Shown here piece by piece: positions 1 through 10,165 of a stretch of DNA of 64,000 bases; the first letter of the stretch is position 1; every line of letters starts with the position of its first letter. The notes beneath the pieces are model-generated. The model worked only from the letters and a program-made list of their open reading frames with translations, was not told the origin of the DNA and searched no databases. A program made the translations under genes and the position numbers. Source of the DNA: Roseinatronobacter alkalisoli. GTDB taxonomy: Bacteria; Pseudomonadota; Alphaproteobacteria; Rhodobacterales; Rhodobacteraceae. The DNA is taken from contig NZ_JAQZSM010000017.1 of assembly GCF_028745735.1 (NCBI RefSeq), positions 26,660 to 90,659 on the forward strand, read 5' to 3'.

Positions 1-2
1 GC

Positions 3-695
3 CTTCGCCTGCGGAACTGGCGCGCACAAGATCCCGACACCATCAGGGATACGCTGTCGCAGATGGCCGCGCGCTACCCGGATATCGCGGTTGAAACCTT
101 TATGGGCACTGGCCCGGTGGATCAGGTTATTTCAGATCTGGCGCGCGCTGAATCTGCGGATCTGGTTGTTCTGGGGCTGCACAGGGTCCGCACGGTTCTG
201 GATACCCTGCGCCTGACAACGATGGAACGCATCGCGCTGGCTGTGTTCTGCCCGGTGCTGGTGGCCCATTCCCGCGATATCGCCCCCTATCGCCGTGTTC
301 TGGGCGCCATCACCTTTTCGCCCGCCTCCGCGCAGGCCATGGCCGCCGCAGCGCGCATCGCACCTGCCGCCGAATTTCACGCAGTGCATGCGCTGCGATT
401 ACCCCTGAAAGACAAACTGCCTATGTCCGAGGCAGAAAATGGCACTGCAATGACCACATCCGTGCTGCTGCGCGATGCGTTCATGCGCCTGGACGGGTTA
501 CCGCAAAATCTGGAAACACCCGAGATCGTGCCAGGCGGTGTGCATGAGGTGCTGCAGTTCCGCATTAATGAACTGAAACCCGATCTTATCGTGATCGGCA
601 GTCATTCAGGGCGCAGCCATGACCAGCTTGGCAATTACGCGCGCGATCTGATGCGCGCGCCGCCGGCGGATTTGCTGATCGCCAAACCTGACTGA
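3..695 (+). CDS. Universal stress protein, tandem UspA domains (5' truncated by window edge)
   Basis: The reading frame is open from the first bases of the window, so the true start lies upstream and only about 230 residues are visible. Two UspA-like halves can be seen. The first ends around a segment reading DLVVLGLHR followed by ERIALAVFCPVLVAH. The second runs from the YRRVLGAITF stretch to DLIVIGSHSGRS and ends in a short DLLIAKPD tail. The G-x2-G-x9-G nucleotide-binding pattern of ATP-binding Usp proteins is only loosely kept (GSHSGRSHDQLGN). Family members are cytoplasmic and help survival under stress or energy limitation; the specific role here is unknown. The gene stands alone, about 150 bp before pdhA. 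Confidence 0.85.
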   Translation, partial: LRLRNWRAQDPDTIRDTLSQMAARYPDIAVETFMGTGPVDQVISDLARAESADLVVLGLHRVRTVLDTLRLTTMERIALAVFCPVLVAHSRDIAPYRRVLGAITFSPASAQAMAAAARIAPAAEFHAVHALRLPLKDKLPMSEAENGTAMTTSVLLRDAFMRLDGLPQNLETPEIVPGGVHEVLQFRINELKPDLIVIGSHSGRSHDQLGNYARDLMRAPPADLLIAKPD

Positions 696-848
696 TTTTT
701 AACGCCATCGCCGGATATTGCCGCCCCCTGAGCCGTCTTGCACAGGGTGCATGCCGGTATTGTCGAAAAACACTCGCAACCCTACTGGAATTGCGCTATT
801 TAATTGTTTAACGTTGAACTATTACCTTTGACGGGAGGGAGGCCAGAC

Positions 849-1859
849 ATGGCTACAAGGAAAACCGCCGCGAAATCAAATGTCTCGGCTGAAGAATTGC
901 TTGGATTCTACCGCGACATGTTGCTGATCCGGCGATTCGAAGAAAAGGCAGGCCAGCTTTACGGCATGGGTCTGATCGGGGGGTTCTGCCACCTGTATAT
1001 CGGGCAGGAAGCTGTCGTTGTCGGTCTGGAAGCTGCGGCCAAGGAAGGCGACAAGCGCATCACGTCCTATCGCGATCACGGCCATATGCTGGCCTGCGGC
1101 ATGGACCCGAAGGGCGTCATGGCGGAACTGACCGGGCGCGAGGGCGGCTATTCCAGGGGCAAAGGCGGCTCCATGCATATGTTCTCCAAGGAAAAGCATT
1201 TCTATGGCGGGCACGGGATTGTCGGCGCGCAGGTGCCGCTTGGCGCGGGTCTTGCCTTTTCGGACAGATACAAGGGCAATGACAATGTCACCTTCACCTA
1301 TTTCGGTGATGGCGCGGCCAATCAGGGCCAGGTCTATGAAACCTATAACATGGCCATGCTGTGGGATCTGCCGGTGATTTTTGTCATCGAGAACAACAAA
1401 TACGCCATGGGTACATCCGTGCAGCGCGCCACCAAATCCCCCAGCCTGTGGGAACGCGGCGCAGCTTACGGCATCAAGGGCGAAGAAGTTGACGGCATGG
1501 ATGTGCTGGCGGTCAAGGCTGCTGGTGAAAAGGCCGTCGCGCATTGCCGCGCAGGCAAGGGGCCGTATATTCTGGAAGTCATGACATACCGCTATCGCGG
1601 GCATTCCATGTCCGACCCCGCGAAATACCGCACCCGCGACGAGGTGCAGAAAATCCGCGAGGAACGCGACGCGATCGAACATGTGCGTGAATTGCTGCTG
1701 CAAGGCAAACATGCCAGCGAAGATGACCTGAAGGCCATCGACAAGGACATCAAATCCGTCGTGAATGACGCCGCCGAATTCGCCAAGGAAAGTCCGGAAC
1801 CCGCGCTGGAAGAACTCTGGACCGATATCTACGCATCCGAAGTGCCGCAGACCGCTTGA
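849..1859 (+). CDS. pdhA: Pyruvate dehydrogenase E1 component, alpha subunit
   Basis: This is the thiamine-diphosphate subunit of pyruvate dehydrogenase (336 aa), which decarboxylates pyruvate and passes the acetyl group to E2. The ThDP motif GDGAANQG...ENN is intact, and the phosphorylation-loop region [17 protein letters not shown] is recognisable. An in-frame ATG exists at 804, but the start at 849 has a good GGGAGGG ribosome site, and MATRKTAAK is a normal beginning for alphaproteobacterial PdhA. It is the first gene of pdhA-pdhB-pdhC, and its stop codon lies 17 nt before the pdhB start. No E3 (lpd) gene is present in the window. Confidence 0.97.
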   Translation: MATRKTAAKSNVSAEELLGFYRDMLLIRRFEEKAGQLYGMGLIGGFCHLYIGQEAVVVGLEAAAKEGDKRITSYRDHGHMLACGMDPKGVMAELTGREGGYSRGKGGSMHMFSKEKHFYGGHGIVGAQVPLGAGLAFSDRYKGNDNVTFTYFGDGAANQGQVYETYNMAMLWDLPVIFVIENNKYAMGTSVQRATKSPSLWERGAAYGIKGEEVDGMDVLAVKAAGEKAVAHCRAGKGPYILEVMTYRYRGHSMSDPAKYRTRDEVQKIREERDAIEHVRELLLQGKHASEDDLKAIDKDIKSVVNDAAEFAKESPEPALEELWTDIYASEVPQTA

Positions 1860-1876
1860 CAGGGGGGACAGGAAAC

Positions 1877-3259
1877 ATGGCAACCGAAATACTGATGCCC
1901 GCACTCTCTCCCACGATGGAGGAAGGCACATTGGCCAAATGGCTGGTGAAAGAAGGCGATACCGTCAGCGCCGGGGATATCCTGGCAGAAATTGAAACCG
2001 ACAAGGCAACGATGGAATTCGAAGCCGTTGATGAAGGAATCGTCGGCAAAATCCTGATCGATGCAGGCACCGAAGGGGTCAAGGTCAACACCCCCATCGC
2101 CGTGCTGCTCGAAGAGGGCGAAAGCGCTGATGACATCGCAACATCTGCGCCCGCGACCGAGGCCGCCCCGGCGGCCGAGGCGGCTGACAAGGCGGCCCCC
2201 GCAGGGGGCTCCGCGAAAGCCGCCGCCCCTGCCGCACCCGCGCCCGATACCAGCCCCGACTGGCCCGAAGGCACGCAGATGAAAACCCAGACCGTGCGCG
2301 AGGCACTCCGCGACGCCATGGCCGAAGAAATGCGCAACCATGACGAAGTGTTTGTCATGGGCGAGGAAGTCGCCGAATATCAGGGTGCCTATAAGATCAC
2401 CCAAGGCTTGCTGGACGAATTCGGCGCGCGCCGCGTGATCGACACACCGATTACCGAACATGGTTTTGCCGGTATCGGGGTTGGCGCGGCCTTCGGCGGT
2501 CTGCGACCGATCGTGGAATTCATGACCTTCAATTTCGCCATGCAGGCGATTGACCATATCCTCAATTCTGCGGCGAAAACACTTTACATGTCCGGCGGGC
2601 AGATGGGCTGTCCCATCGTCTTCCGTGGCCCGAACGGGGCCGCCGCGCGCGTCGGTGCGCAACACAGCCAGTGCTACGCGGCATGGTATGCCCAGATTCC
2701 GGGGCTGAAAGTCGTCATGCCCTATTCCGCCGCCGATGCGAAAGGTCTGCTGAAGCAGGCCATTCGCGACCCCAACCCGGTGGTCTTTTTGGAAAATGAA
2801 ATCCTCTATGGCCGCAGTTTCGAAGTGCCGGTGCTTGATGATTTCACCATTCCTTTCGGCAAGGCCAAAATCTGGCGCGAAGGCACGGATGTCACCATCG
2901 TCAGCTTCGGTATCGGCATGACCTATGCACTGGACGCCGCCGAGCGTCTGGCCGAAGACGGGATCAGTGCCGAAGTCATCGACCTGCGCACCATCCGGCC
3001 CATGGACACGGATGCAATCCTTGCCTCTGTGATGAAAACCAACCGCCTGATCACAGTTGAAGAAGGGTATCCGCAAGGCTCGGTCGGCAATTACATCACA
3101 TCCGTCGTCATGGAACGGGCATTCGACTATCTGGATGCGCCGGTCATCAATCTGGCAGGCAAGGATGTGCCCATGCCCTATGCCGCCAATCTTGAAAAGC
3201 TTGCGCTGGTCACCACCGATGAGGTGGTCGAGGCTGCGCGCAAAGTCACCTATCGTTAA
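1877..3259 (+). CDS. pdhB: Pyruvate dehydrogenase E1 component, beta subunit with N-terminal lipoyl domain
   Basis: 460 aa. Residues 1-80 form a biotinyl/lipoyl domain with the modified lysine in ETDKATMEF (Lys43). An Ala/Pro-rich linker follows (about 85-135), then the transketolase-like E1-beta domain, including [26 protein letters not shown] and a C-terminal [14 protein letters not shown] segment. A lipoyl domain fused to E1-beta is characteristic of alphaproteobacteria. I chose the ATG at 1877, preceded by a GGGGGGACAGGAAAC stretch, over the upstream ATG at 1856 that overlaps the pdhA stop. The lipoyl domain is very similar at DNA level to that of pdhC (see findings). Confidence 0.97.
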   Translation: MATEILMPALSPTMEEGTLAKWLVKEGDTVSAGDILAEIETDKATMEFEAVDEGIVGKILIDAGTEGVKVNTPIAVLLEEGESADDIATSAPATEAAPAAEAADKAAPAGGSAKAAAPAAPAPDTSPDWPEGTQMKTQTVREALRDAMAEEMRNHDEVFVMGEEVAEYQGAYKITQGLLDEFGARRVIDTPITEHGFAGIGVGAAFGGLRPIVEFMTFNFAMQAIDHILNSAAKTLYMSGGQMGCPIVFRGPNGAAARVGAQHSQCYAAWYAQIPGLKVVMPYSAADAKGLLKQAIRDPNPVVFLENEILYGRSFEVPVLDDFTIPFGKAKIWREGTDVTIVSFGIGMTYALDAAERLAEDGISAEVIDLRTIRPMDTDAILASVMKTNRLITVEEGYPQGSVGNYITSVVMERAFDYLDAPVINLAGKDVPMPYAANLEKLALVTTDEVVEAARKVTYR

Positions 3260-3270
3260 GGGAGGGAAAG

Positions 3271-4584
3271 ATGCCTGTAGAAATCCTGATGCCCGCCCTC
3301 TCGCCCACCATGGAAGAAGGCACGCTTGCAAAATGGCTGGTCAAGGAGGGGGACAGCGTTTCCTCCGGTGACATTCTGGCCGAGATTGAGACCGACAAGG
3401 CGACGATGGAATTCGAAGCCACCGATGAAGGTGTGATCGGCAAGATCCTGATCGACGCCGGGTCTGAAGGGGTCAAGGTCAACACCCCCATCGCCGTGCT
3501 GCTGGAAGATGGCGAAAGCGCTGACGATATCAAGACCAGCAGCGCCCCCGCCAGCGGTGGTGCACCGGAAGCCGCACCTGCGGCTGACGCGGCTGCGAAG
3601 GCGGCCCCCGAAGGGGGCTCCGCCGCGGCCGCCCCCCCTGCACCGGCCAGGGACGGGAAGCGCATCTTTGCATCCCCTCTGGCCCGCCGCATTGCCGCTG
3701 ACAAGGGGATTGACCTTGCACAACTGACCGGCTCCGGCCCGCATGGCCGCATTGTCAAAGCTGATCTCGACAGTGCCAAACCCGCAGCTGCCGCCGGGGC
3801 CACAGCACCCGCCAGCGCCGCACCGGCCAAAGCCGCCGCCGCGGCACCAACCGGCCCGAGTGCCGATCAGGTCGCGCGCATGTATGAAGGGCGCGACTAT
3901 GAAGAGGTCAAGCTCGATGGCATGCGCAGAACCGTTGCCAGCCGCCTGACCGAAGCCAAACAGACCATCCCGCATTTCTATCTGCGCCGTGACGTGCAGC
4001 TTGATGCGCTGATGGCCTTCCGTGCGAACCTGAACAAGCAGCTTGAATCGCGCGGTGTCAAACTGTCGGTCAATGATTTCATCATCAAGGCCTGCGCCAT
4101 GGCCCTGCAGGCGGTTCCCGATTGCAATGCCGTCTGGGCCGGTGACCGTATTCTGCGCCTGAAACCGTCTGATGTGGCGGTTGCCGTGGCCATCGAAGGC
4201 GGCTTGTTCACGCCAGTGCTGAAAGACGCGCATCTGAAATCACTCTCTGCGCTGTCGGCGGAAATGAAGGATCTGGCCGGTCGTGCCCGCAACAAGAAAC
4301 TGGCCCCGCATGAATATGTCGGCGGCGCGATGGCCATTTCCAACCTTGGCATGTTCGGGGTAGAAAACTTTGATGCGGTCATCAACCCGCCGCACGGCTC
4401 CATTCTGGCCGTGGGTGCCGGTGTGAAGAAGCCAGTCGTCGGCGCGGATGGGGAACTGAAAGTGGCCATTGTTATGTCAATGACCCTTTCCGTAGATCAC
4501 CGCGTGATAGATGGTGCGCTGGGTGCCGAATTCCTGAAAGAAGTTGTCGCCTATCTGGAAAACCCGGTCACCATGCTGGCCTGA
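3271..4584 (+). CDS. pdhC: Dihydrolipoamide acetyltransferase (E2) of pyruvate dehydrogenase
   Basis: 437 aa. Domain order: one lipoyl domain (1-80, lipoyl Lys43), an Ala/Pro linker, a peripheral subunit-binding domain (about 129-165, [16 protein letters not shown]), a second linker, and the catalytic acyltransferase core ending with the [13 protein letters not shown] active-site motif that holds the catalytic His. It transfers the acetyl group from lipoate to CoA and forms the core of the complex. A GGGAGGG ribosome site lies 11 nt after the pdhB stop, so it is translated as the last gene of the operon. A strong intrinsic terminator follows. Confidence 0.97.
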   Translation: MPVEILMPALSPTMEEGTLAKWLVKEGDSVSSGDILAEIETDKATMEFEATDEGVIGKILIDAGSEGVKVNTPIAVLLEDGESADDIKTSSAPASGGAPEAAPAADAAAKAAPEGGSAAAAPPAPARDGKRIFASPLARRIAADKGIDLAQLTGSGPHGRIVKADLDSAKPAAAAGATAPASAAPAKAAAAAPTGPSADQVARMYEGRDYEEVKLDGMRRTVASRLTEAKQTIPHFYLRRDVQLDALMAFRANLNKQLESRGVKLSVNDFIIKACAMALQAVPDCNAVWAGDRILRLKPSDVAVAVAIEGGLFTPVLKDAHLKSLSALSAEMKDLAGRARNKKLAPHEYVGGAMAISNLGMFGVENFDAVINPPHGSILAVGAGVKKPVVGADGELKVAIVMSMTLSVDHRVIDGALGAEFLKEVVAYLENPVTMLA

Positions 4585-4612
4585 TCAGGTAAAGAACGAT
4601 CTGCAAGATACT

Positions 4613-4643
4613 GAAAAGGGGCGCTTTCATGCGCCCTTTTTTC
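4613..4643 (+). terminator. Intrinsic terminator of the pdh operon
   Basis: A stem AAAGGGGCGC / GCGCCCTTTT with a six-base loop (TTTCAT) and a T-rich tail starts about 30 bp after the pdhC stop codon. It is the expected end of the pdhABC transcript. Confidence 0.85.
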
Positions 4644-4700
4644 ATGCATCTGACGGCAGCAGGCCTCGCTCACGTTGATTTACCGGGGCTGAACAGAAGG

Positions 4701-4870
4701 TGTGGAACAAAGGCCGCAGGCGGCCCACGCCATCGGCGGGCCGTCCTGCGGCCTGCCGATGGCGCCAGCGTCATGCCAAGCCTTGGATGCCGGAATATGC
4801 CGCCTGCATAAAGTGAACTTCTCTCACGTGGGACCGGGACCGGCCCACCGCTGGCGCGGCGTTGCGCTCA
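4701..4870 (-). repeat. Dispersed intergenic inverted-repeat element, copy 1
   Basis: This lies in the gap between the convergent pdhC and mltG genes. It contains, in reverse orientation, the family's conserved core GTTCACTTTATGCAGGCGG. It also has the GC-rich arm in which GGCCGCAGG and CCTGCGGCC face each other around CGGCCCACGCC...GGCGGGCCG. Similar sequence recurs at four other places in the window plus a remnant. No protein-coding capacity is visible. Apart from this element and the pdh terminator, the 4585-4910 gap holds nothing I recognise. Confidence 0.8.
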
Positions 4871-4910
4871 AAGTTCGCTTCACATCAGAACCGCCCGCGA
4901 ACGGTATATT

Positions 4911-6077
4911 TCACTCGGCCGGCTGTTGTTGTTCGCGCAGTTCAGCCTCGATCTCGCGCCAGCGGGCGACAGCGCGGTTATGATCCGCCAGATTGGTGCT
5001 GAAAGCATGCCCGCCTGTGCCGTCGGCCACGAAATACAGATAGGATGTCTCATCCGGGTCCAGCGCTGCCGCAATGGCCGCGCGTCCGGGATTGGCAATC
5101 GGCGTCGGTGGCAATCCGTCAATACGGTAAGTGTTATAAGGGGTTACCGCGTCCAGTTCAGACCGCCGCAACCCACGTCCCAGCACACCGCGCCCTTCAG
5201 TAATGCCGTAAATCACTGTCGGGTCGGTCTGCAGCCGCATCGGCATCCGCAGACGGTTCACGAATACGCTGGCGACCTGACGCCGTTCATCCGCAACGCC
5301 GGTTTCCTTTTCCACAATCGACGCCATGATCAGCGCGTCCTGCGGGGTGTCATAGGGCAACCCGTCCGCGCGGCTTTCCCAGAGTTGCGCCAGAATCGCT
5401 TCCTGCCGCGTCTGCATTTCCGCCAGCAGCGTTTCGCGGTCCGCGCCACGTGTCACGGCATAGCTGTCAGGGGCCAGCATGCCTTCCGGGGGCAGTTCGC
5501 CCGGATCGCCTTCCAGAAACTCTGCCAGACGGACGCCTTCCCATATCTGCCAGCTTGTGGCCCCTTCGGCGACCGTAATGCGGTATTGCATATCCGATTG
5601 CGATGCAAAGCTGGCATAGTCTTCGGGCGCTTCCTCGTCTGCGGCGAATTGCACCACGGTTTCAAAGCGCTGCGTGGCCGGGTCCAGTTCGCGCACCAAT
5701 GTATCGATACGGGTCACCCCGATGCGATAGTGAATTTCGCTGCCACAGGTCGATGCCCCGCCGCGTGTCAGAATATCCAGAATGTCATCCATCGAGGCCG
5801 CTTCGGGAATCAGATATGATCCGAAGCGCAATTGTCCGGCGCGTTCGCTGTATTGCGCGCCGACGCGGAACACCTGTTCGGATTTTATTACGCCCTGCTC
5901 CGCCAGCCCGCGCGACACCACCCGCAGGCTCGCCCCCGGATCCACACGGAAACACACCGCCTGCGTCAGCGGGCCGGGGCCTGTGAACTGACGTTTACCT
6001 GCAGAAATGATGATCGCCACGCCCACAAGGGCCACGATCATCAGCGTCAGGGTATTGGCAACAACATGACGCACCAT
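4911..6077 (-). CDS. mltG: Endolytic murein transglycosylase MltG
   Basis: 388 aa with one N-terminal membrane segment (about residues 8-26) followed by a periplasmic YceG/MltG domain. The catalytic glutamate sits in MASIVEKETG, followed by the typical ERRQVASVFVNRLR and MRLQTDPTVIYG motifs. The C-terminal part reads YNTYRIDGLPPTPIANPG, also a family hallmark. MltG cleaves nascent glycan strands at the inner membrane and is thought to set strand length. Its ATG overlaps the fabF stop codon (TGATG), so it is co-translated with fabF; the fabF-mltG order is common in alphaproteobacteria. Confidence 0.95.
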   Translation of the reverse strand: MVRHVVANTLTLMIVALVGVAIIISAGKRQFTGPGPLTQAVCFRVDPGASLRVVSRGLAEQGVIKSEQVFRVGAQYSERAGQLRFGSYLIPEAASMDDILDILTRGGASTCGSEIHYRIGVTRIDTLVRELDPATQRFETVVQFAADEEAPEDYASFASQSDMQYRITVAEGATSWQIWEGVRLAEFLEGDPGELPPEGMLAPDSYAVTRGADRETLLAEMQTRQEAILAQLWESRADGLPYDTPQDALIMASIVEKETGVADERRQVASVFVNRLRMPMRLQTDPTVIYGITEGRGVLGRGLRRSELDAVTPYNTYRIDGLPPTPIANPGRAAIAAALDPDETSYLYFVADGTGGHAFSTNLADHNRAVARWREIEAELREQQQPAE

Positions 6078-7339
6078 CAGCTTTCGATCTTTCCAAGGAT
6101 AAGGCTGGCATTTGTGCCGCCAAAGCCGAAACTGTTGGACAGGGCCAGCCGGATGTCACGTTTGCGCGCCACCTTGGGAGCCAGGTCAATCGGGGTTTCC
6201 ACAGCGGGCGTGTCAAGGTTCAGCGTGGGCGGCGCAATCTGGTCACGGATTGCCAGAATGCAGAAAATTACCTCCACTGCGCCAGCGGCGCCCAGCAAAT
6301 GTCCGATGGCCGATTTTGTTGATGACATGGTGGCCTTGCCAGCACTGTCCCCAAGCAACCGTTCCACTGCAGCCAGTTCAATGACATCCGCCATGGTGGA
6401 TGTGCCATGCGCGTTGATGTAATCCAGTTCCGACGGGTCAATGCCTGCCCGCGCCACCGCCGCTTTCATCGACCGCAGCGCGCCTGCGCCATCCTCGGAC
6501 GGGGCGGTGATATGATAGGCATCGCCGGACATGCCGTACCCCAGCACTTCGGCATAAATCTTTGCGCCGCGCGCTTTGGCATGTTCATATTCTTCCAGCA
6601 CCACCACGCCCGCGCCTTCGCCCATAACGAAACCGTCGCGGTCTGCATCATAGGGGCGGCTGGCGGCTTCGGGGGTATCACCGCGTTTGGTGGACAGCGC
6701 CTTGCAGGCATTGAACCCCGCAATCCCGATTTCCGAAATCGGGCTTTCTGTACCACCTGCGACCATGACATCGGCATCCCCGAACGCGATCAGGCGGGCG
6801 GCGTCGCCAATGGCATGCGCCCCGGTTGAACAGGCGGTAACCACTGCGTGATTCGGCCCCTTGAACCCGAAACGGATGCTGACATGCCCTGACACCAGAT
6901 TGATCAACGCGCCCGGAATGAAGAAGGGCGACACCCGGCGCGGCCCGCGTTCCTTCAGTAACACCGCGGTTTCGGCAATCGTGGACAGCCCCCCGATACC
7001 CGAACCGATCATGACACCGGTGCGGCAGCGGCTGTCTTCATCTTCGGGCATCCAGCCGGAATCGCGCACAGCCTGTTCAGCGGCGGCCACACCGTAAAGG
7101 ATGAATTCATCAACCTTGCGGGCTTCCTTGGGTTCCATCCAGTCATCAGGGTTGAATGTCCCATCCGTTCCGTCGCCACGCGGCACTTCGCACGCATAGG
7201 TGGTGGCCAGATGGCTGGCGTCAAAGCGCGTGATCGGCCCGGCGCCGGACTGGCCTGCAAGCAGACGCGACCATGTTTCCTCTACGCCGCATGCCAGCGG
7301 TGTAACCATTCCAAGCCCTGTGACGACAACCCTGCGCAT
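6077..7339 (-). CDS. fabF: 3-oxoacyl-[acyl-carrier-protein] synthase II
   Basis: 420 aa, a full-length beta-ketoacyl-ACP synthase of fatty acid elongation. The Cys-His-His triad is visible: Cys in VTACSTGAHAIG, His in NAHGTSTMAD and His in KSAIGHLLGAAG. A C-terminal NSFGFGGTNASL glycine-rich motif is also present. It condenses malonyl-ACP with acyl-ACP in the cytoplasm. It lies downstream of fabG and acpP on the same strand, but a terminator-like hairpin sits between acpP and fabF, so acpP can be expressed at a higher level. Confidence 0.97.
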   Translation of the reverse strand: MRRVVVTGLGMVTPLACGVEETWSRLLAGQSGAGPITRFDASHLATTYACEVPRGDGTDGTFNPDDWMEPKEARKVDEFILYGVAAAEQAVRDSGWMPEDEDSRCRTGVMIGSGIGGLSTIAETAVLLKERGPRRVSPFFIPGALINLVSGHVSIRFGFKGPNHAVVTACSTGAHAIGDAARLIAFGDADVMVAGGTESPISEIGIAGFNACKALSTKRGDTPEAASRPYDADRDGFVMGEGAGVVVLEEYEHAKARGAKIYAEVLGYGMSGDAYHITAPSEDGAGALRSMKAAVARAGIDPSELDYINAHGTSTMADVIELAAVERLLGDSAGKATMSSTKSAIGHLLGAAGAVEVIFCILAIRDQIAPPTLNLDTPAVETPIDLAPKVARKRDIRLALSNSFGFGGTNASLILGKIES

Positions 7340-7474
7340 GTGCCCTCTCTTATGTCTATCAGACTATATTATCGTTGTGATAGCGGGATTTGGGCCGCAG
7401 GGGAAGGGCCGCGCGGGGCGTGACCCCTCACAAAACGGCAAGCTGCGGGAACCTGCCGATGGTGAGCAGCACAA

Positions 7475-7506
7475 AAATGCAAAACGCCACCCGCATGGGG
7501 TGGCGT
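7475..7506 (-). terminator. Intrinsic terminator after acpP
   Basis: Read on the minus strand, ACGCCACCCC and GGGTGGCGT form a stem with a short loop, followed by TTTTGCATTTTTG. It lies about 30 bp past the acpP stop and would separate the abundant acpP mRNA from fabF. Confidence 0.75.
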
Positions 7507-7532
7507 CCGAAGCTTATAAAGCGACTGGCGTA

Positions 7533-7766
7533 TCAGGCCGCTTCGGTAATGAATTTCACGGCATCACCGAAGGTCTGGATGTTCTCAGCGGCATCATCAG
7601 GGATTTCGATGCCGAATTCTTCTTCGAACGCCATGACCAGTTCCACCGTATCCAGGCTGTCTGCGCCCAGATCGTCGATAAAGGACGCGCCTTCGGTGAT
7701 CTTGCCTTCTTCGACGCCAAGATGCTCGACGACGATTTTCTTCACACGATCCGCGATATCGCTCAT
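7533..7766 (-). CDS. acpP: Acyl carrier protein
   Basis: 77 aa, strongly acidic, with the phosphopantetheine attachment serine in [12 protein letters not shown] (Ser37). It carries growing acyl chains in fatty acid and lipid A synthesis. An upstream in-frame ATG at 7862 would add 32 residues, but the start at 7766 ([10 protein letters not shown]) gives the canonical length. The upstream extension is not ACP-like, and a purine-rich stretch GAGAGGAAGA stands just before 7766. It lies between fabG and fabF on the same strand and is followed by its own terminator. Confidence 0.97.
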   Translation of the reverse strand: MSDIADRVKKIVVEHLGVEEGKITEGASFIDDLGADSLDTVELVMAFEEEFGIEIPDDAAENIQTFGDAVKFITEAA

Positions 7767-7972
7767 GTTCTTCCTCTCAGTTTTTCTTGCCGGTATCCGG
7801 CCTGGAATGTCCCTCGTCCGCCAGTCGTCAGCGGCGTATTGCGCGCCCAATAGGGCGTTCACGCCCTCAGGTCAAGAGTATTGCGGTCCTGTTAAAACCG
7901 CAGCCTCGCTTTCATAGCACAGCGGCGTACTATCGCAAGCGCGCAGCGCAACCGCGCGCCTATTGCGCGAAA

Positions 7973-8710
7973 TCAAACCATCGCCATGCCGCCATTCACA
8001 TGCAGCACAGCCCCTGTGACATAGCCCGCTTCCTGGCTGGCCAGATACAGCACTGCGGCGGCAATGTCGGCGGGGCTGCCCATGCGGCCAGCCGGAATCC
8101 GCCCGTTTATCGCGGCTTTCTGGTCGTCATTCAGCGCGTCGGTCATGGGGGTCGCAATAAAGCCCGGTGCGACGCAATTCACGGTGATTCCGCGCGATGC
8201 AACTTCCTGCGCCAGCGCTTTTGACATGCCGACCAGCCCGGCCTTGGCAGCAACATAATTTGCCTGACCGGGATTGCCGGTTGCGCCCACCACCGAACTG
8301 ATATTCACAACCCGCCCCCAGCGTGCTTTCATCATGCCACGCAGAGAGCCACGCATCAGGCGCATGGCGGCGGTCAGGTTCACATCCAGCACTTTCTGCC
8401 ATTGTTCATCGCTCATGCGCATCAGCAGATTATCCTGAGTGATGCCCGCGTTGTTGACCAGAATATCCAGCCCGCCCATTGCCTCTACTGCGCGTTTTGG
8501 CAGCGCTTCGACCGCATCGGCATCCGACAGGTTGCAGGGCAGCACATGCACCCGCGCGCCCAAGGCCTGCGCCAGGTCCTGCAACGGGGCCTCGCGCGTG
8601 CCCGAAAGCGCAACAGTTGCGCCCGCAGCGTGCAGCGCACGCGCGATTTCCGCGCCAATACCACCCGATGCGCCGGTCACCAGCGCGGTTTTTCCTGTCA
8701 GATCAAACAT
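7973..8710 (-). CDS. fabG: 3-oxoacyl-[acyl-carrier-protein] reductase
   Basis: 245 aa short-chain dehydrogenase. The cofactor motif TGASGGIG is near the N terminus, NNAG follows at about residue 86, and the catalytic Ser-Tyr-Lys set is visible in SSVVGATG and YVAAKAG. A C-terminal GYVTGAVLHVNGG is typical of FabG. It reduces 3-ketoacyl-ACP with NADPH in each elongation round. It is first in the minus-strand fatty acid cluster. The fabD gene that often precedes fabG is absent here; a divergent glycerate kinase gene occupies that side. Confidence 0.96.
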   Translation of the reverse strand: MFDLTGKTALVTGASGGIGAEIARALHAAGATVALSGTREAPLQDLAQALGARVHVLPCNLSDADAVEALPKRAVEAMGGLDILVNNAGITQDNLLMRMSDEQWQKVLDVNLTAAMRLMRGSLRGMMKARWGRVVNISSVVGATGNPGQANYVAAKAGLVGMSKALAQEVASRGITVNCVAPGFIATPMTDALNDDQKAAINGRIPAGRMGSPADIAAAVLYLASQEAGYVTGAVLHVNGGMAMV

Positions 8711-8866
8711 GACGACTCCCTTAACCCGGTCAGATTATGCTGTGTTGCACGCCCCTATAGCAAGCCCTGCCGCGCTGCGCCAACCGAAAGCGGGTTGCAC
8801 CATTTGCGGTAGCAATGGCACAAAGGGCCATATGCACATAGCGCTATCAACCGAAGGAGTGGGCAA

Positions 8867-10099
8867 ATGCTGACCCGCGCGCAGATGACCGGGCTTTTCG
8901 ACATCGGCGTTACGGCTGCCGATCCGCGCGCGGCGGTGCAGGATGCATTGCGCGACACGCCCTTACAACTGCCCGATGGCGGGCGGCTGTATGCGCTGGC
9001 CATCGGTAAGGCCGCCCGCGCAATGATGCAGGCGGCGCTGTCGTTGTTACCCACGCCGCAGGCCGCGCTGGTGATCACGAATTACGAAAACGCCGATTCG
9101 CTGGACGGCGCGCGCGTGATGGCGGCTGGCCACCCCGTGCCCGATGAAAACGGATTGCAGGCGGGGCTTGCGGTGCAGAAAATGCTGGCACGCACCCGCG
9201 CGGATGACCTTGTTCTGGTGCTGGTTTCCGGGGGGGGGTCGGCTTTGGTGCCCGCGCCCGTTCCGGGCCTGTCACTGTCCGACAAGGCGCAGGTCAATGA
9301 CCTGCTGCTGGGCGCAGGGCTGGACATTGTGACCATGAACGCCGTGCGCCAGCATTTGTCGCGGATGAAGGGCGGCGGCTTGCTGCGCATGGCCGCCCCG
9401 GCACAGGTGCGGGCGCTGATCCTGTCTGATGTGATCGGCGATGATCTGCGCGCCATTGCATCCGGTCCGACAGTGGCACCTATTGCCACACGTGATGAGG
9501 TCCGCGCCCTACTGGCCGGTTCGGGGCTATGGAACCGCTTGCCGCAGGCTGCGCACGATGCACTGACCCGGACAGAGGACACATCCCCCCTGCCCGAAGC
9601 TGATAACCGGCTGATCGGGTCGAACCGCATGTCGCTGGACGCAATGGCGCGGGCCTGTGAAAATGCCAGTATCGTTTCCGATGCACTGACCGGCGATGTC
9701 GGGGACGCAGCGGCGAAAATCGTACAGACAGTGCGGGATGGCGGCGGGCCGCGTGTTGCGCTGTTTGGCGGGGAAACCACTGTCAGGCTGCGCGGCACCG
9801 GGCGTGGCGGGCGCAATCAGGAACTGGCGCTGCGCGTTGCTGCCGAACTGGACGGCGTGGCGGGCTGGCGGTTTTTGTCGGGCGGCACCGACGGGCGCGA
9901 TGGCCCGACAGATGCGGCGGGCGCTATGGTGGATGGTGACACGCTGGCGCGCATCCGGGCCGCAGGCGGCGATCCGGCAGCGCTGCTGGCCAATAACGAC
10001 AGCTATCACGCGCTGTCACTGGCGGATGACCTGCTGATGACCGGGGCGACGGGGACGAATGTGGCCGATCTGCAAATCCTGTGCATCGACGCGCCCTAG
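8867..10099 (+). CDS. Glycerate 2-kinase / MOFRL-family protein (GckA/TtuD type)
   Basis: 410 aa. The N-terminal half resembles the DUF4147 glycerate kinase domain (YALAIGKAARAMMQAAL, then LVLVLVSGGGSALVPAPV), and the C-terminal half is a MOFRL domain (GRGGRNQELALRVA, LSGGTDGRDGPTDAAGAM). These enzymes phosphorylate D-glycerate to 2-phosphoglycerate; older annotations call them hydroxypyruvate reductase (TtuD). The start at 8867 follows an AAGGAG site at 8854. It is transcribed divergently from fabG and has no obvious operon partner. Repeat copy 2 follows it. Confidence 0.9.
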   Translation: MLTRAQMTGLFDIGVTAADPRAAVQDALRDTPLQLPDGGRLYALAIGKAARAMMQAALSLLPTPQAALVITNYENADSLDGARVMAAGHPVPDENGLQAGLAVQKMLARTRADDLVLVLVSGGGSALVPAPVPGLSLSDKAQVNDLLLGAGLDIVTMNAVRQHLSRMKGGGLLRMAAPAQVRALILSDVIGDDLRAIASGPTVAPIATRDEVRALLAGSGLWNRLPQAAHDALTRTEDTSPLPEADNRLIGSNRMSLDAMARACENASIVSDALTGDVGDAAAKIVQTVRDGGGPRVALFGGETTVRLRGTGRGGRNQELALRVAAELDGVAGWRFLSGGTDGRDGPTDAAGAMVDGDTLARIRAAGGDPAALLANNDSYHALSLADDLLMTGATGTNVADLQILCIDAP

Positions 10100-10165
10100 C
10101 GCCCTTGGGGTGAACATGTCGGGGGAAATGGCAAGCTGTCTGAAAGCGGTTGAGCAGCATCGAAA

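Noticed and set aside
1829..3331. 500-codon open frame antisense to pdhB
   Set aside because: Caused by high GC third positions; it covers a clear pdhB gene, has His/Gly-rich composition without domains and no ribosome site. The same applies to long antisense frames at 3256-4233, 11125-12177, 29659-31086 and 57166-58359.
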